A program made the position numbers and the translations under genes. The notes below the pieces were generated by a model, which was not told the DNA's origin, searched no databases, and saw nothing but the letters and a program-made list of their open reading frames with translations. Below, piece by piece: positions 1-8,245 of a stretch of 64,000 nt of DNA. This DNA comes from Chloroflexota bacterium (lineage in GTDB: Bacteria; Chloroflexota; UBA6077; JACCZL01): positions 80,286 through 144,285 of the forward strand of contig JADLFM010000038.1 in assembly GCA_020845495.1 (NCBI GenBank). Reading direction: 5' to 3'. The stretch's first letter is position 1; each line of letters opens with the position of its first letter.

Positions 1-124
1 AGCCCGTGATCACGACCGCGATGCCACGGGCGCGCTGGCCCTGGCCGAGTACGAGCGCCAGGATGGCGCCGACGGCCGGTAGCCAGAGGGTGAGTTGTAG
101 GAGGTTTGCGTCGAGGCTCGTCAT
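1..124 (-). CDS. nuoM: NADH-quinone oxidoreductase subunit M, N-terminal part
   Basis: Only the first 41 codons lie in the window; the gene runs off the left edge. The ATG at 124-122 overlaps the nuoL stop in an ATGA, the coupling seen elsewhere in this operon. The visible residues start MTSLDANLLQLTLWLPAVGA and form a hydrophobic first helix, as in the antiporter-like NuoM subunit that follows NuoL in complex I operons. NuoM is a proton-pumping membrane subunit. The call rests on operon position and hydrophobicity, since the diagnostic central helices are outside the window. Confidence 0.8.
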   Translation of the reverse strand, partial: MTSLDANLLQLTLWLPAVGAILALVLGQGQRARGIAVVITG

Positions 125-2259
125 CGGATGCCGCTCCCCCAGAGTACGGCCCAGAAGGCGATGATCACCAGACCGCCGAAGACGGCCAGGGCGTAGGACG
201 GGAGCCGTCCCGTTTGGAGACCACGCAAGGCTTCTCCCATGCCGCCAACCGCTCGGCCGACGCCATTGACGATGCCGTCGACGACGCTGCTATCGAACAG
301 CGCGAGGAAGAAGGCGACACCGATGATGAACTTGTCCATCAGCCAGTTGTACAGTTCGTCGAGCCAGTAGCGATGGAGCAGAGTGAGGTAGATCGGACTG
401 AGCCGTTTGGCCATCGCATCGGCTGAGATCATCTTCGCCGAGTACATCGCCCAGGCCAGCGCGATGCCGGCCAGCCCCAGGATCACCGACAGACTGGCGA
501 GCCCAGTGTTCAAGGCGCCCGTGTGCGCCTCCGGCCCTTCGAGGAAGTGGGCGAAGCCGTTGCCGAGCATCGGTGCACCCCACAGGCCGACCAGGATCGT
601 CGGGACGACCAGGGCGAGCAGTGGCAGGGTCATCGTCAGCGGTGACTCGCGGATGTACTTCGGGTCAGCTGGGCCGCGATACGACCCGCCGAAGGTCAGG
701 AAGATGACCCGGAACATGTAGAACGCCGTCATGAAGACGGTGATGACCGCGAAGGCGAACAGCACCCAGTACAGCCCGCCCAGTTCGGCCGCGCGCTCCA
801 TCGACGCCAGGACGATCTCGTCTTTGCTCCAGAAGCCGGCCAGCGGTGGGATGCCAGCCAGGGAGAGCGCCGCGACGATCATCGTCCAGGCGGTGATCGG
901 CGTGCGGCCGAGCATGCCGCCCATGTAGCGGATGTCCTGGGCACGGGGTGGATCGAGCGGATCCATATCCTCCGGATCGTGGACGCCGGCCCGGTGGAGG
1001 ATGAAAATCACGCTCCCTGAGGTGAGGAAGAGGAGCGCCTTGAAGAAGGCGTGGGTGAAGAGGTGGAACATCCCCGCACCGAGCGCTCCGACCCCCAGCC
1101 CGAGCATCATGTAGCCAAGCTGACTGACGGTCGAGAAGGCCATGACGCGCTTGATGTCTGTCGCAACGAGCCCCATCGTGGCCGCGAAGATCGCCGTGAA
1201 CCCGCCAATCACTGCGACGACCATCAGTGCAGCCGGCGCGTGCTCGAAGAGCGGGAACGCCCGTGCCACCAGGTAGACGCCCGCGGCGACCATCGTGGCA
1301 GCGTGGATCAGGGCGCTGACGGGCGTCGGGCCTTCCATCGCATCGGGAAGCCAGACGTGGAGCGGGAACTGCGCCGACTTGCCGACCGCTCCCATGAAGA
1401 TGAGCAGGCAGCCGACCGTCAGGACGCCCGTCGTCAACTGGCCGCTGGCCGCCATGTCACTGAGTTGCGCGAACGACAGGGTCTGAGCGTGCCAGAACAG
1501 GTAGAGGATGCCGATCAGGAAGCCGAAGTCGCCGAAGCGTGTGGTGACGAACGCCTTCTTCGCCGCCATCGCCGCTTCAGGCTTGCGCCACCAGAAGCCG
1601 ATCAGCAGGTACGACCCGAGGCCGACTCCCTCCCAAAACATGTAGATCACGAGCAGGTTGTCGGCCAGCACCAGACCGAGCATCGAGGCCGTGAACAACC
1701 CCAGGTAGGCGAAGAAACGGCCGTACGCCGGGTCGCGCTCCAGGGGTGCCGGCGGGCCGTGGTGTCCGTCCGGCTGGGCGGCACTGTGAACCGGCGTGTG
1801 GGCTGATGCATGCGCCAGCGTGGCGCTGTGCTCGGCCGGAACGTGAGGCCGAACGGCCTCAGCGGCCGCGGCGATGGCCGGGGCGTCGTGGGTCGGGTCC
1901 AATTCTGGGTGCCCTTCGCCAGCCTCCGCAGCCTCCTCAGGCTCCCACATGTAGCCGCGCGAGTAGATCTGCACCAGCAGACTGACGGTCGTCACGACGA
2001 CGAGCATGATCGCCGAGAGCGGGTCGACGACGATCCCGAAGTTCAGGACCTGGTTCAGGTTGAGCGCGAGCCAGGGGATGCTCGAGGCGTAGGTCTCGCC
2101 GACCATCACTCGGAAGAAGACCGCCCAGGAGATCGCGCAGGACGCGGCCGTCGCGATGATGACCAGCCAGGCGGAAAGCTCACCCTTCCGCTGGAGGAAG
2201 ATGCCGGTGACGGCGAAGGCGACGAAAGGGAGCAGGGGTACGAGCCAACTGAGCTCCAT
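121..2259 (-). CDS. nuoL: NADH-quinone oxidoreductase subunit L with His/Ala-rich insertion
   Basis: Antiporter-like proton-pumping subunit at the distal end of the complex I membrane arm. The 712-aa protein is polytopic with the family hallmarks: a DPLSAIMLVVV helix near residue 80, RFFAYLGLFTASMLGLV near 181, a KSAQFPLHVWLPDAMEGPTP segment with its key lysine, and VSALIHAATMVAAGVYL. A C-terminal amphipathic helix region follows. Residues about 106-173 are an extra soluble segment rich in Ala, Pro and His (9 His), placed between RGYMW and the DPAYGRFF motif, which are normally almost adjacent. The stop overlaps nuoM; nuoK ends 6 nt upstream of the start. The ATG is preceded by an AGAGGG site. 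Confidence 0.96.
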   Translation of the reverse strand: MELSWLVPLLPFVAFAVTGIFLQRKGELSAWLVIIATAASCAISWAVFFRVMVGETYASSIPWLALNLNQVLNFGIVVDPLSAIMLVVVTTVSLLVQIYSRGYMWEPEEAAEAGEGHPELDPTHDAPAIAAAAEAVRPHVPAEHSATLAHASAHTPVHSAAQPDGHHGPPAPLERDPAYGRFFAYLGLFTASMLGLVLADNLLVIYMFWEGVGLGSYLLIGFWWRKPEAAMAAKKAFVTTRFGDFGFLIGILYLFWHAQTLSFAQLSDMAASGQLTTGVLTVGCLLIFMGAVGKSAQFPLHVWLPDAMEGPTPVSALIHAATMVAAGVYLVARAFPLFEHAPAALMVVAVIGGFTAIFAATMGLVATDIKRVMAFSTVSQLGYMMLGLGVGALGAGMFHLFTHAFFKALLFLTSGSVIFILHRAGVHDPEDMDPLDPPRAQDIRYMGGMLGRTPITAWTMIVAALSLAGIPPLAGFWSKDEIVLASMERAAELGGLYWVLFAFAVITVFMTAFYMFRVIFLTFGGSYRGPADPKYIRESPLTMTLPLLALVVPTILVGLWGAPMLGNGFAHFLEGPEAHTGALNTGLASLSVILGLAGIALAWAMYSAKMISADAMAKRLSPIYLTLLHRYWLDELYNWLMDKFIIGVAFFLALFDSSVVDGIVNGVGRAVGGMGEALRGLQTGRLPSYALAVFGGLVIIAFWAVLWGSGIR

Positions 2260-2265
2260 GACCCT

Positions 2266-2595
2266 CTATCCCTTCAACAGGTCGATCTCATCGACCTGAA
2301 TGGTGTGGCGGAGTCGGTACACCGCGATCACGATGGCCAGTCCGACAGCAGCCTCAGCGGCGGCGACGGTCATGATGAAGATCGCGAACAGTTGCCCGGC
2401 AAACTGCTCGGCGTTCGTGTAGGTCGAGAACGCCACCATCATGATGTTGACCGCGTTGAGCATCAACTCGATGGACAGCAGGATGCCGACGGCGTTGCTC
2501 CGCGCGAGTGCTCCGTACATTCCGATGCAGAACAGAATCGACGCCAGCACCAGGAAGTGCTGCAAGCCGATCGGAGCGAGCGTCATAGCAATCAT
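2266..2595 (-). CDS. nuoK: NADH-quinone oxidoreductase subunit K
   Basis: Small three-helix membrane subunit of complex I (MrpC-like), 109 aa, slightly above the usual 100. The conserved membrane glutamates are present in ILLSIELMLNAVNIMMVAF and VAAAEAAVGLAIVIA; in the family these belong to the proton-conducting path. The start overlaps the nuoJ stop by 4 nt (ATGA), so translation is probably coupled. The assignment is secure from sequence and position between J and L. Confidence 0.96.
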   Translation of the reverse strand: MIAMTLAPIGLQHFLVLASILFCIGMYGALARSNAVGILLSIELMLNAVNIMMVAFSTYTNAEQFAGQLFAIFIMTVAAAEAAVGLAIVIAVYRLRHTIQVDEIDLLKG

Positions 2596-3095
2596 TCCTC
2601 CCGAGCGATGACGATAGCGCCGATCAGGCTGACGGTCAGCAGGACCGAGGCGATCCAGAACGGCAGCACGTAGGTCGTAAGCAGCAACTGGCCGATTGGC
2701 ATGGAGGTTGCCACGTCGAGAGCGGCAGGTCGAAGGTTCCAGTTGGTCGTGACGATGACGCCCACAGCGAGCGCCCCCACCGCGATGGCGGTGAGGGCGG
2801 CGCCGATACGCTGGGTCTGCGACCCGCCCCCTGGCAGGTCGACCTGATTCGGGGTGAGCATGATCGCGAACAGCATCAAGATCATGATCGCGCCGACGTA
2901 GACGAGCAACTGAGCGACCGCCAGGAAATCGGCCGCGAGCAGGATGTAGATCACCGCGACCCCGCTCAGAGCCAGCACGAGCATGAGCGCGCTGCGGATC
3001 ATGTTCCGCTGCACCACCATGCCAACTGCTCCGAAGAGCGTCGCGATCGCGACCACATAGAAGGTGATCGCCACGATGACGTCAGTCGCTGACAC
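2592..3095 (-). CDS. nuoJ: NADH-quinone oxidoreductase subunit J
   Basis: Membrane subunit of complex I, 167 aa, with five predicted helices. The AVAQLLVYVGAIMILMLFAI segment is the NuoJ signature whose helix carries the pi-bulge in solved structures. It sits 5 nt downstream of nuoI and overlaps nuoK by 4 nt. Length is normal for the family and nothing is missing. Confidence 0.96.
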   Translation of the reverse strand: MSATDVIVAITFYVVAIATLFGAVGMVVQRNMIRSALMLVLALSGVAVIYILLAADFLAVAQLLVYVGAIMILMLFAIMLTPNQVDLPGGGSQTQRIGAALTAIAVGALAVGVIVTTNWNLRPAALDVATSMPIGQLLLTTYVLPFWIASVLLTVSLIGAIVIAREE

Positions 3096-3100
3096 GCCGG

Positions 3101-3949
3101 CTACTCCTTCGGGGCGGGGCGGCCGAGCCCGGCCGCGGCAGCCCGCTCCTTGTAGATCTTGGCCCGCTCAGCGGGGCTCAGGCCGGCGAGATCCTGGGTG
3201 AAGCCGAGTGGCCCACTCTTCGAGGAGGCAGCCTGCTGGCCAGAGGTTAGGGCGCCTCCGGCACCGCCTGGCGCCGGCTTCTCGGCAACGGCAGCGCCGG
3301 CTGGGCGGGCTGCTGCACTGCCAGCCGGCGCCGCCACTTTCGGCGGTGCGGCGCTCGGTGCTGCCGGCTTCGCTGCTCCGGCGGCTGGACGGGCGGGGCC
3401 GGCGGCCTTTGCTGCCGGCGCCGGGCGGCCCGCGGGGGCAGCGCCGGCGGCTGCCGGGCCGGCCTTTGCCTGCTGGCCGGCGAGGCCGCGCTTGACGCCC
3501 TGAATGTACTCCATTGCGGAGTCAACTTCCGGGGTGCCGGCGATCCGGAGCTCGTGCATGTTGAAGACCAGCGAGCGCGTGCGGTCGTAGGTGGCGAACT
3601 CGAAGTCCGGGGCCATCACGATCGCGCGGAAGGGGCACGCCTCGACGCAGAGCCCACACTGAATGCAGCCGCCCATGTCCAGGTCGAAGCGGTCGAGCAC
3701 CTTGCCCTTGCCGGCCGGCGAGGGGTGCTGCTCGATCTTGATGACGTCGACCGGGCAGGCAAGCGCGCAGGCGCCACAGGCCGTGCAGCGCAAGTCACCG
3801 GAGTCCACGTCATAGATCAGGCGTGGCCGGCCGCGCGTCCATTGTGGCAGTTCGGCGCGCTCCTCAGGATATTGCAGGGTGACGGGCTTGACGAAGAAGA
3901 AGTGCCAGAGGGTCGTGACCATCCCTTTGGCGATACCAGATCCGAGCAT
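3101..3949 (-). CDS. nuoI: NADH-quinone oxidoreductase subunit I with Ala/Pro-rich C-terminal tail
   Basis: Carries the two [4Fe-4S] clusters (N6a, N6b) that pass electrons toward NuoB. Both ferredoxin motifs are intact: Cys55/58/61/65 (CTACGACALACP) and Cys95/98/101/105 (CIQCGLCVEACP). The protein is 282 aa, well above the usual 140-180. Residues from about 155 onward form a tail that is nearly all Ala, Pro, Gly and Lys, then a short charged end (AERAKIYKERAAAAG). The core is normal; the tail is low complexity and has no assigned function. It lies 9 nt downstream of nuoH. Confidence 0.95.
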   Translation of the reverse strand: MLGSGIAKGMVTTLWHFFFVKPVTLQYPEERAELPQWTRGRPRLIYDVDSGDLRCTACGACALACPVDVIKIEQHPSPAGKGKVLDRFDLDMGGCIQCGLCVEACPFRAIVMAPDFEFATYDRTRSLVFNMHELRIAGTPEVDSAMEYIQGVKRGLAGQQAKAGPAAAGAAPAGRPAPAAKAAGPARPAAGAAKPAAPSAAPPKVAAPAGSAAARPAGAAVAEKPAPGGAGGALTSGQQAASSKSGPLGFTQDLAGLSPAERAKIYKERAAAAGLGRPAPKE

Positions 3950-3958
3950 GTGCCTACC

Positions 3959-5062
3959 TCACATCCCTGGGCCGCCCAGGAAGCCGTCCGCAATGCCGAT
4001 CGCGACGGCCGTCAGGCCGAGGTTGAACAGGCCGAGCGGGAGCAGGCGCTTCCAGGCGAAGTTCATCAACTGGTCGTACCGGAGCCGCGGCAGCGTCGAG
4101 CGGATCCACATGAAGACGAAGACCATAAAGAAGGTCTTGCCAAGGAACCAGAAGATGCCCGGCAGGAAGCCAAAGGACGGAATGAAGGGAATCGGACCGG
4201 CCCACCCCCCGAAGAACAGCGTTGCGGCGATGGCCGAGACGGCGAAGATGTTCGCGTACTCCGCCAGGAAGAAGAGCGCGAACCGCATGCCGCTGTACTC
4301 GGTGTGGAAGCCCGCCGCAAGCTCCGATTCCGCTTCGATCAAGTCGAAGGGCGTGCGGTTCGTCTCGGCGAGGCTGGCGATGACGTAGATGACGAAGGCG
4401 ATGAAGCCCCAGGGCGTGAAGAAGAACCACCAGTTTGGCGCCCAGGTGGTCTGCTCTTGGGCTGCGACGATGCCGCTCAGCGACATCGTGCCTGCCAGCA
4501 TCACCGGGACCAGCGCCGCCAGCACCCCCGGGATCTCGTAGCTTACAAGCTGTGCGGCCGCGCGCATGCCGCCCAGAAGCGCGTACTTGTTGCTCGACGA
4601 CCAGCCGGCCATGATCACGCCGAGGACTGGCAGACCGCCCATCGCTAGCAGGAACAGCACCCCGACGTTCAGGTCCGTTGGTACGACCCCTGGCGACCAG
4701 GGAATGACCGCCCAGACCATCAGCGAGGCCGTCAGCACGAGGATCGGGGCGAGGATGAAAATGACTCGGTCGACGCGAGCCGGAATGATGTCTTCCTTTG
4801 ACAGCAGCTTGACCGCGTCCGCGACCGACTGGAGCAGGCCAAACGGGCCAACCCGGTTCGGCCCGTAGCGGTCCTGCATCCGGGCGATGATTTTCCGCTC
4901 GAGCCAGACCAACAGGATGACGACGCCGGACACCACGCCGGCCAGGATGGCCGAGCCGAGGAGCGCCATGATCAGGCTGACCGCCCAGCCCGGTAGGACG
5001 GACGCGAGCAAGCCGTCGATCGCCGCGATGGCGGCGCCGATCGGGTTGTAGATGACGTTCAT
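3959..5062 (-). CDS. nuoH: NADH-quinone oxidoreductase subunit H
   Basis: Membrane subunit that joins the peripheral arm to the membrane arm and helps form the quinone channel. The 367-aa protein has about eight membrane helices. It has the conserved cytoplasmic segment ERKIIARMQDRYGPNRVGPF followed by LLQSVADAVKLLSKED, and the later ETNRTPFDLIEAESELAAGF loop with its acidic residues. It starts in a 4-nt overlap with nuoD. In 14-subunit operons nuoE, F and G come between D and H; here H follows D directly. Confidence 0.96.
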   Translation of the reverse strand: MNVIYNPIGAAIAAIDGLLASVLPGWAVSLIMALLGSAILAGVVSGVVILLVWLERKIIARMQDRYGPNRVGPFGLLQSVADAVKLLSKEDIIPARVDRVIFILAPILVLTASLMVWAVIPWSPGVVPTDLNVGVLFLLAMGGLPVLGVIMAGWSSSNKYALLGGMRAAAQLVSYEIPGVLAALVPVMLAGTMSLSGIVAAQEQTTWAPNWWFFFTPWGFIAFVIYVIASLAETNRTPFDLIEAESELAAGFHTEYSGMRFALFFLAEYANIFAVSAIAATLFFGGWAGPIPFIPSFGFLPGIFWFLGKTFFMVFVFMWIRSTLPRLRYDQLMNFAWKRLLPLGLFNLGLTAVAIGIADGFLGGPGM

Positions 5063-6195
5063 CGGTCGACTTCACCCATGACGATATCGAAGCTGCCGAG
5101 GATGACGACGGCGTCGGCGATCTTGTGGCCGATCGTCAGGTCGGAGAGGACGGTCAGATTGATAAAGCTCGGCGCTCGCACTTTGTAGCGGTACGGCGAG
5201 GTCGAGCCGTCGCTGACCAGGAAGAACCCGATTTCCCCTTTTGGCCCCTCGACGCGAGCGTAGGCGTCGCCTTTCGGCGGTCGGAGCGTCTTCGGCATCC
5301 GGCCGCGGATGTCGCCCGCCGGAATGTCTCGCAGGGCCTGACGGATGATCTTCACGCTCTCGCGCATCTCGGCGATGCGGATCAGGTAGCGTGAGTAGGC
5401 ATCGCCGCCGTAGAGGACCGGTACTTCCCAGTCGAAGCGGTCGTAGATGCCGTACGGCTCGGCCCGCCGAACGTCATACGGGATTCCGCTGGCCCGCGCG
5501 ATCGGGCCGGTGACGCTGTACTGTTTGCACAGCTCCGGTGGCAGCAAGCCGACACCCCTGGTCCGAGCTATGAAGATCTCGTTCGTCGTCAGGAGCGATT
5601 CGTACTCGTCGATCTTTGCTGGCATCAGGTCGACGAACGCCTGACAGCGCTCCAGGAACTCATCCGAGACGTCGCGAGCGACTCCGCCGAAGCGGATGTA
5701 GCTGGGGTTCATCCGGACGCCGGCACACTGCATGAAGAGGTCAAGGATCAGTTCGCGCTCGCGGAAGCAGTAGACCAGCGGCGTGAACCACGTGCCGACA
5801 TCCGCGCCGAACGTGCCAATGGCGACCTGATGGCTCTGGATGCGGCTCAGTTCGCCGACGATGATACGGATGTACTCGGCGCGCTCCGGTACCTCCAGGC
5901 CTGCCAGCCGCTCGATCGAGAGCGCGTAGGCCCAGTTCGTCGTCATCGGGCTGAGGTAGTCCATCCGGTCGGTCAGTGTGACCCCCTGGACGTACGTCCG
6001 AGCCTCGCCCAACTTCTCAGTCGAGCGGTGGAGGTAGCCCATGACCGGGGTGACGCCGACGATCGTCTCTCCGTCCAATTGGAGGATGAGGCGAAACACC
6101 CCATGTGTGCTGGGATGCTGCGGCCCCATGTTGAGCGTCATCTCGCTCGGGTTGCCCGCCGAGTCAATGATGTCGATCGCGAGACCTTCAGACAC
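5059..6195 (-). CDS. nuoD: NADH-quinone oxidoreductase subunit D
   Basis: The 49-kDa-type subunit lining the quinone-reduction site, homologous to the large subunit of NiFe hydrogenases. The 378-aa protein has the N-terminal MGPQHPSTHG motif with its key histidine, followed by GYLHRSTEKLGE. The C-terminal half holds RVEGPKGEIGFFLVSDGS and a short end, as expected for NuoD and not hydrogenase. It overlaps nuoC by 8 nt and nuoH by 4 nt. It is a stand-alone NuoD, not a NuoCD fusion. Confidence 0.96.
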   Translation of the reverse strand: MSEGLAIDIIDSAGNPSEMTLNMGPQHPSTHGVFRLILQLDGETIVGVTPVMGYLHRSTEKLGEARTYVQGVTLTDRMDYLSPMTTNWAYALSIERLAGLEVPERAEYIRIIVGELSRIQSHQVAIGTFGADVGTWFTPLVYCFRERELILDLFMQCAGVRMNPSYIRFGGVARDVSDEFLERCQAFVDLMPAKIDEYESLLTTNEIFIARTRGVGLLPPELCKQYSVTGPIARASGIPYDVRRAEPYGIYDRFDWEVPVLYGGDAYSRYLIRIAEMRESVKIIRQALRDIPAGDIRGRMPKTLRPPKGDAYARVEGPKGEIGFFLVSDGSTSPYRYKVRAPSFINLTVLSDLTIGHKIADAVVILGSFDIVMGEVDR

Positions 6196-6922
6196 GGCGG
6201 AAGCCCTCCTCGCCCCCGGGCGGGCGGTCCTGGCCCTGGGCGCCGTAGCGCAGGTGCTTGACCAGGACGTACTCGTAGTCGAACGTCCAGTCTTTACGGA
6301 GCGGATGGCCCGGGAAGTCGTCGTCGAGCAAGATCCGGCGCAGGTCCGGGTGTCCGACGAAGCGCACCCCGAACAGGTCGTAGATCTCGCGCTCCTGGAA
6401 GTTCGCGCCTGGCCAAACAGATGTCAGACTCGGGCAAAGTGGGCTCGCCTCAGGCGGCAGATCCATGCGCAGGACGATGCCGCCGGGCACCGCCACGTAG
6501 TCGTAGCCGAACAGGTGGTAGAGCATCTCCACCCGGTCCCGCCAGTCGACGGCCGTGACGGCTGAGAGGTAGTCGAACCCGAGCGACTTCGCCTGCTTCG
6601 CAACCGGAACCAGTTGATCCTTCGGGATCTTGACCTCGACGTAACCGTGCTTCCGCTCCCAGGTCAGGTCCGGCACGATCTCGCGTAGGCGAGTGACCTC
6701 GGGCGGGTCTGGCTCGGGAGGCTTCGGCGGGGCAGCCGGCTTCGCCCCGGGCTTCGCGGCGGCCGCTGGGCGTGCCGGGGCCCCGGCGGCCGCCGGCCTG
6801 GCGGCTCCAGCAGCGGCCGCCGCCCCGGCCGGCTTTGGCGCCGGGGCGGGTGGCCCGTTGGTGGCGGCCGCCCGCTCGCCACCGGGCGCCGGCTCGGTCG
6901 ATCTCGTTCGCTCGTCGCTCAT
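6188..6922 (-). CDS. nuoC: NADH-quinone oxidoreductase subunit C with Ala/Pro-rich N-terminal extension
   Basis: The 30-kDa-type peripheral subunit. The ATG at 6922 gives a 244-aa protein and overlaps the nuoB stop in an ATGA; this is preferred over an earlier in-frame start inside nuoB. Residues 1-75 are a low-complexity Ala/Pro/Gly stretch. The conserved domain follows and ends with [20 protein letters not shown] and [10 protein letters not shown], the NuoC signatures. The extension resembles in composition the tail of NuoI in the same operon. Confidence 0.95.
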   Translation of the reverse strand: MSDERTRSTEPAPGGERAAATNGPPAPAPKPAGAAAAAGAARPAAAGAPARPAAAAKPGAKPAAPPKPPEPDPPEVTRLREIVPDLTWERKHGYVEVKIPKDQLVPVAKQAKSLGFDYLSAVTAVDWRDRVEMLYHLFGYDYVAVPGGIVLRMDLPPEASPLCPSLTSVWPGANFQEREIYDLFGVRFVGHPDLRRILLDDDFPGHPLRKDWTFDYEYVLVKHLRYGAQGQDRPPGGEEGFRRV

Positions 6923-7515
6923 GCCTTCGACCTCGCGGCGGCATTGGCCTTGATCTTGGCCTGAAGTTGAATGATGCCGTTGATGAGCGCGTCGGGACGC
7001 GGCGGGCAGCCACCCAGGTAGACGTCGACGGGCACGAAGTTGTCGATCCCGGGGACGGTGCTGTAGCTGCCCTGATAGGGGCCGCCGGCGATGACGCACG
7101 AGCCCATCGCGATGACGTATTTCGGATCGGCCATCTGGTCGTAGAGCCGACGCACCGATGGAGCCATCCGGGTGGTAACGGTGCCCGAGACGATCATGAC
7201 GTCCGCCTGTCGCGGTGACGGCCGGAAGACCTCGGCGCCGAAGCGCGCGATATCCCAACGCGCCGTTCCGACCGCCATCATCTCGATGGCGCAACAGGCC
7301 AGGCCGAAGGTGAGCGGCCAGAGGGAGTTGCTTTGTGCCCAGCCGATCAGCGCGTCAAGTGAGACCACCATCGCGTGGCCCTTGAGCTCGGGCGGGACGG
7401 GGATACGCGACTCGAGCACCTGGTCGGCAGGACGAGGGCGATCGAAGACCAGCGCAGTCTGGTCGTCAGGATTGCCGAGCGTCAGTTCCGGGCGCTTATC
7501 AGGAGCAATCGACAT
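6919..7515 (-). CDS. nuoB: NADH-quinone oxidoreductase subunit B
   Basis: Binds the terminal [4Fe-4S] cluster N2 that reduces quinone. Cluster ligands are visible as Cys74-Cys75 ([10 protein letters not shown]), Cys140 (MGSCVIAGG) and Cys170 (YLGGCPPRP), counted from the ATG at 7515. That start has a GGAGGT site 10 nt upstream (7525-7530). A start 8 codons earlier at 7539 is possible but has no such site. Length (198 aa) is normal. The stop overlaps the nuoC start. Confidence 0.95.
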   Translation of the reverse strand: MSIAPDKRPELTLGNPDDQTALVFDRPRPADQVLESRIPVPPELKGHAMVVSLDALIGWAQSNSLWPLTFGLACCAIEMMAVGTARWDIARFGAEVFRPSPRQADVMIVSGTVTTRMAPSVRRLYDQMADPKYVIAMGSCVIAGGPYQGSYSTVPGIDNFVPVDVYLGGCPPRPDALINGIIQLQAKIKANAAARSKA

Positions 7516-7557
7516 TGCGGGGGTACCTCCGCGGAACACCCGAGCGTTTTCTCAAGC

Positions 7558-7917
7558 TTATTCCCACGTGAGCGCGCCCTTCCGCCAGGCGTAGGCAAGG
7601 CCGACCAGCAGGAAGGCAATGAAGACGAGCATCTTGATCAGTGACGCAATGCCAAGCTGACCGAAGGCGACGCCCCATGGGAACAGGTACATCACTTCGA
7701 CGTCGAAGATGACGAAGATCAGCGCGTACAGGTAGTAGCGAGTCCGGAACTGGACGTGCGTCGGTCCGATCGTCTCGACGCCGCTCTCGTACGGCTCGAG
7801 CTTCACGGGATTCGGCCGTTTGGGATGGATGAAGTAGCTGAGGACCAGCGGAACAGCCGGGAAGATCGCGGCGACGATGAAGAAGATAGCGACGGGCCCA
7901 AAGGACTCGACCATCAA
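7558..7917 (-). CDS. nuoA: NADH-quinone oxidoreductase subunit A
   Basis: First gene of the operon. The 119-aa, three-helix membrane subunit has the family motifs PYESGVETIG and RTRYYLYALIFVIFDVEVMY, including the Cys-less YESG loop and the acidic FDVE helix. It is separated from nuoB by 42 nt, the largest gap inside the operon. An extended -10 promoter lies about 130 nt upstream. Confidence 0.96.
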   Translation of the reverse strand: MMVESFGPVAIFFIVAAIFPAVPLVLSYFIHPKRPNPVKLEPYESGVETIGPTHVQFRTRYYLYALIFVIFDVEVMYLFPWGVAFGQLGIASLIKMLVFIAFLLVGLAYAWRKGALTWE

Positions 7918-8245
7918 ATGATCTCCTGACTGAGACTCAACGTGGGGCGCCGAGTAGCCAGAATCGGCAGTGGAGTGCGTGGGGGACGGTCTACATAGGG
8001 GATGTCTGGGGGCGGTTGCGCGGCCGGCGGCCGCTCAATTGCCCGGTAGTATAGCACGCTCTTTTTGGGTGATCCTGACGCGGCACGCGTTCCGCCATTA
8101 GCGCGGATGCGCGCGAGCGATCCGCATCTACGCGAGGCGTCGTAGGCTCGACTGTCCGGCTGTACGGGGGTCTGCGCAGACTGACAGCCGGGCGGTAGCC
8201 ATCAAGCAGGCGCCGAGCGGCCGTCGGGCGAGCGTAGGGTTGCTG
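7918..8245. other. Intergenic region between mreB and nuoA
   Basis: 328 bases without a credible gene. It contains the probable nuo promoter and an untranslated leader of about 130 nt. I see no strong hairpin or riboswitch-like structure. The part nearest mreB (8080-8245) shows nothing recognisable. Confidence 0.6.
8048..8056 (-). promoter_or_regulatory. Extended -10 promoter of the nuo operon
   Basis: Reading the minus strand, TGCTATACT is a TGn extended -10 with a good hexamer, about 130 nt before the nuoA ATG. No clear -35 is visible 16-18 nt upstream. The same nine bases occur upstream of typA (32819-32827). Confidence 0.5.

Noticed and set aside
1051..1806. Plus-strand open frame rich in Arg, Glu and His opposite nuoL
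   Set aside because: Antisense of conserved membrane helices; composition follows from the codons of nuoL.
3554..4648. Plus-strand open frame opposite nuoI/nuoH
   Set aside because: Shadow of two well-supported genes on the minus strand.
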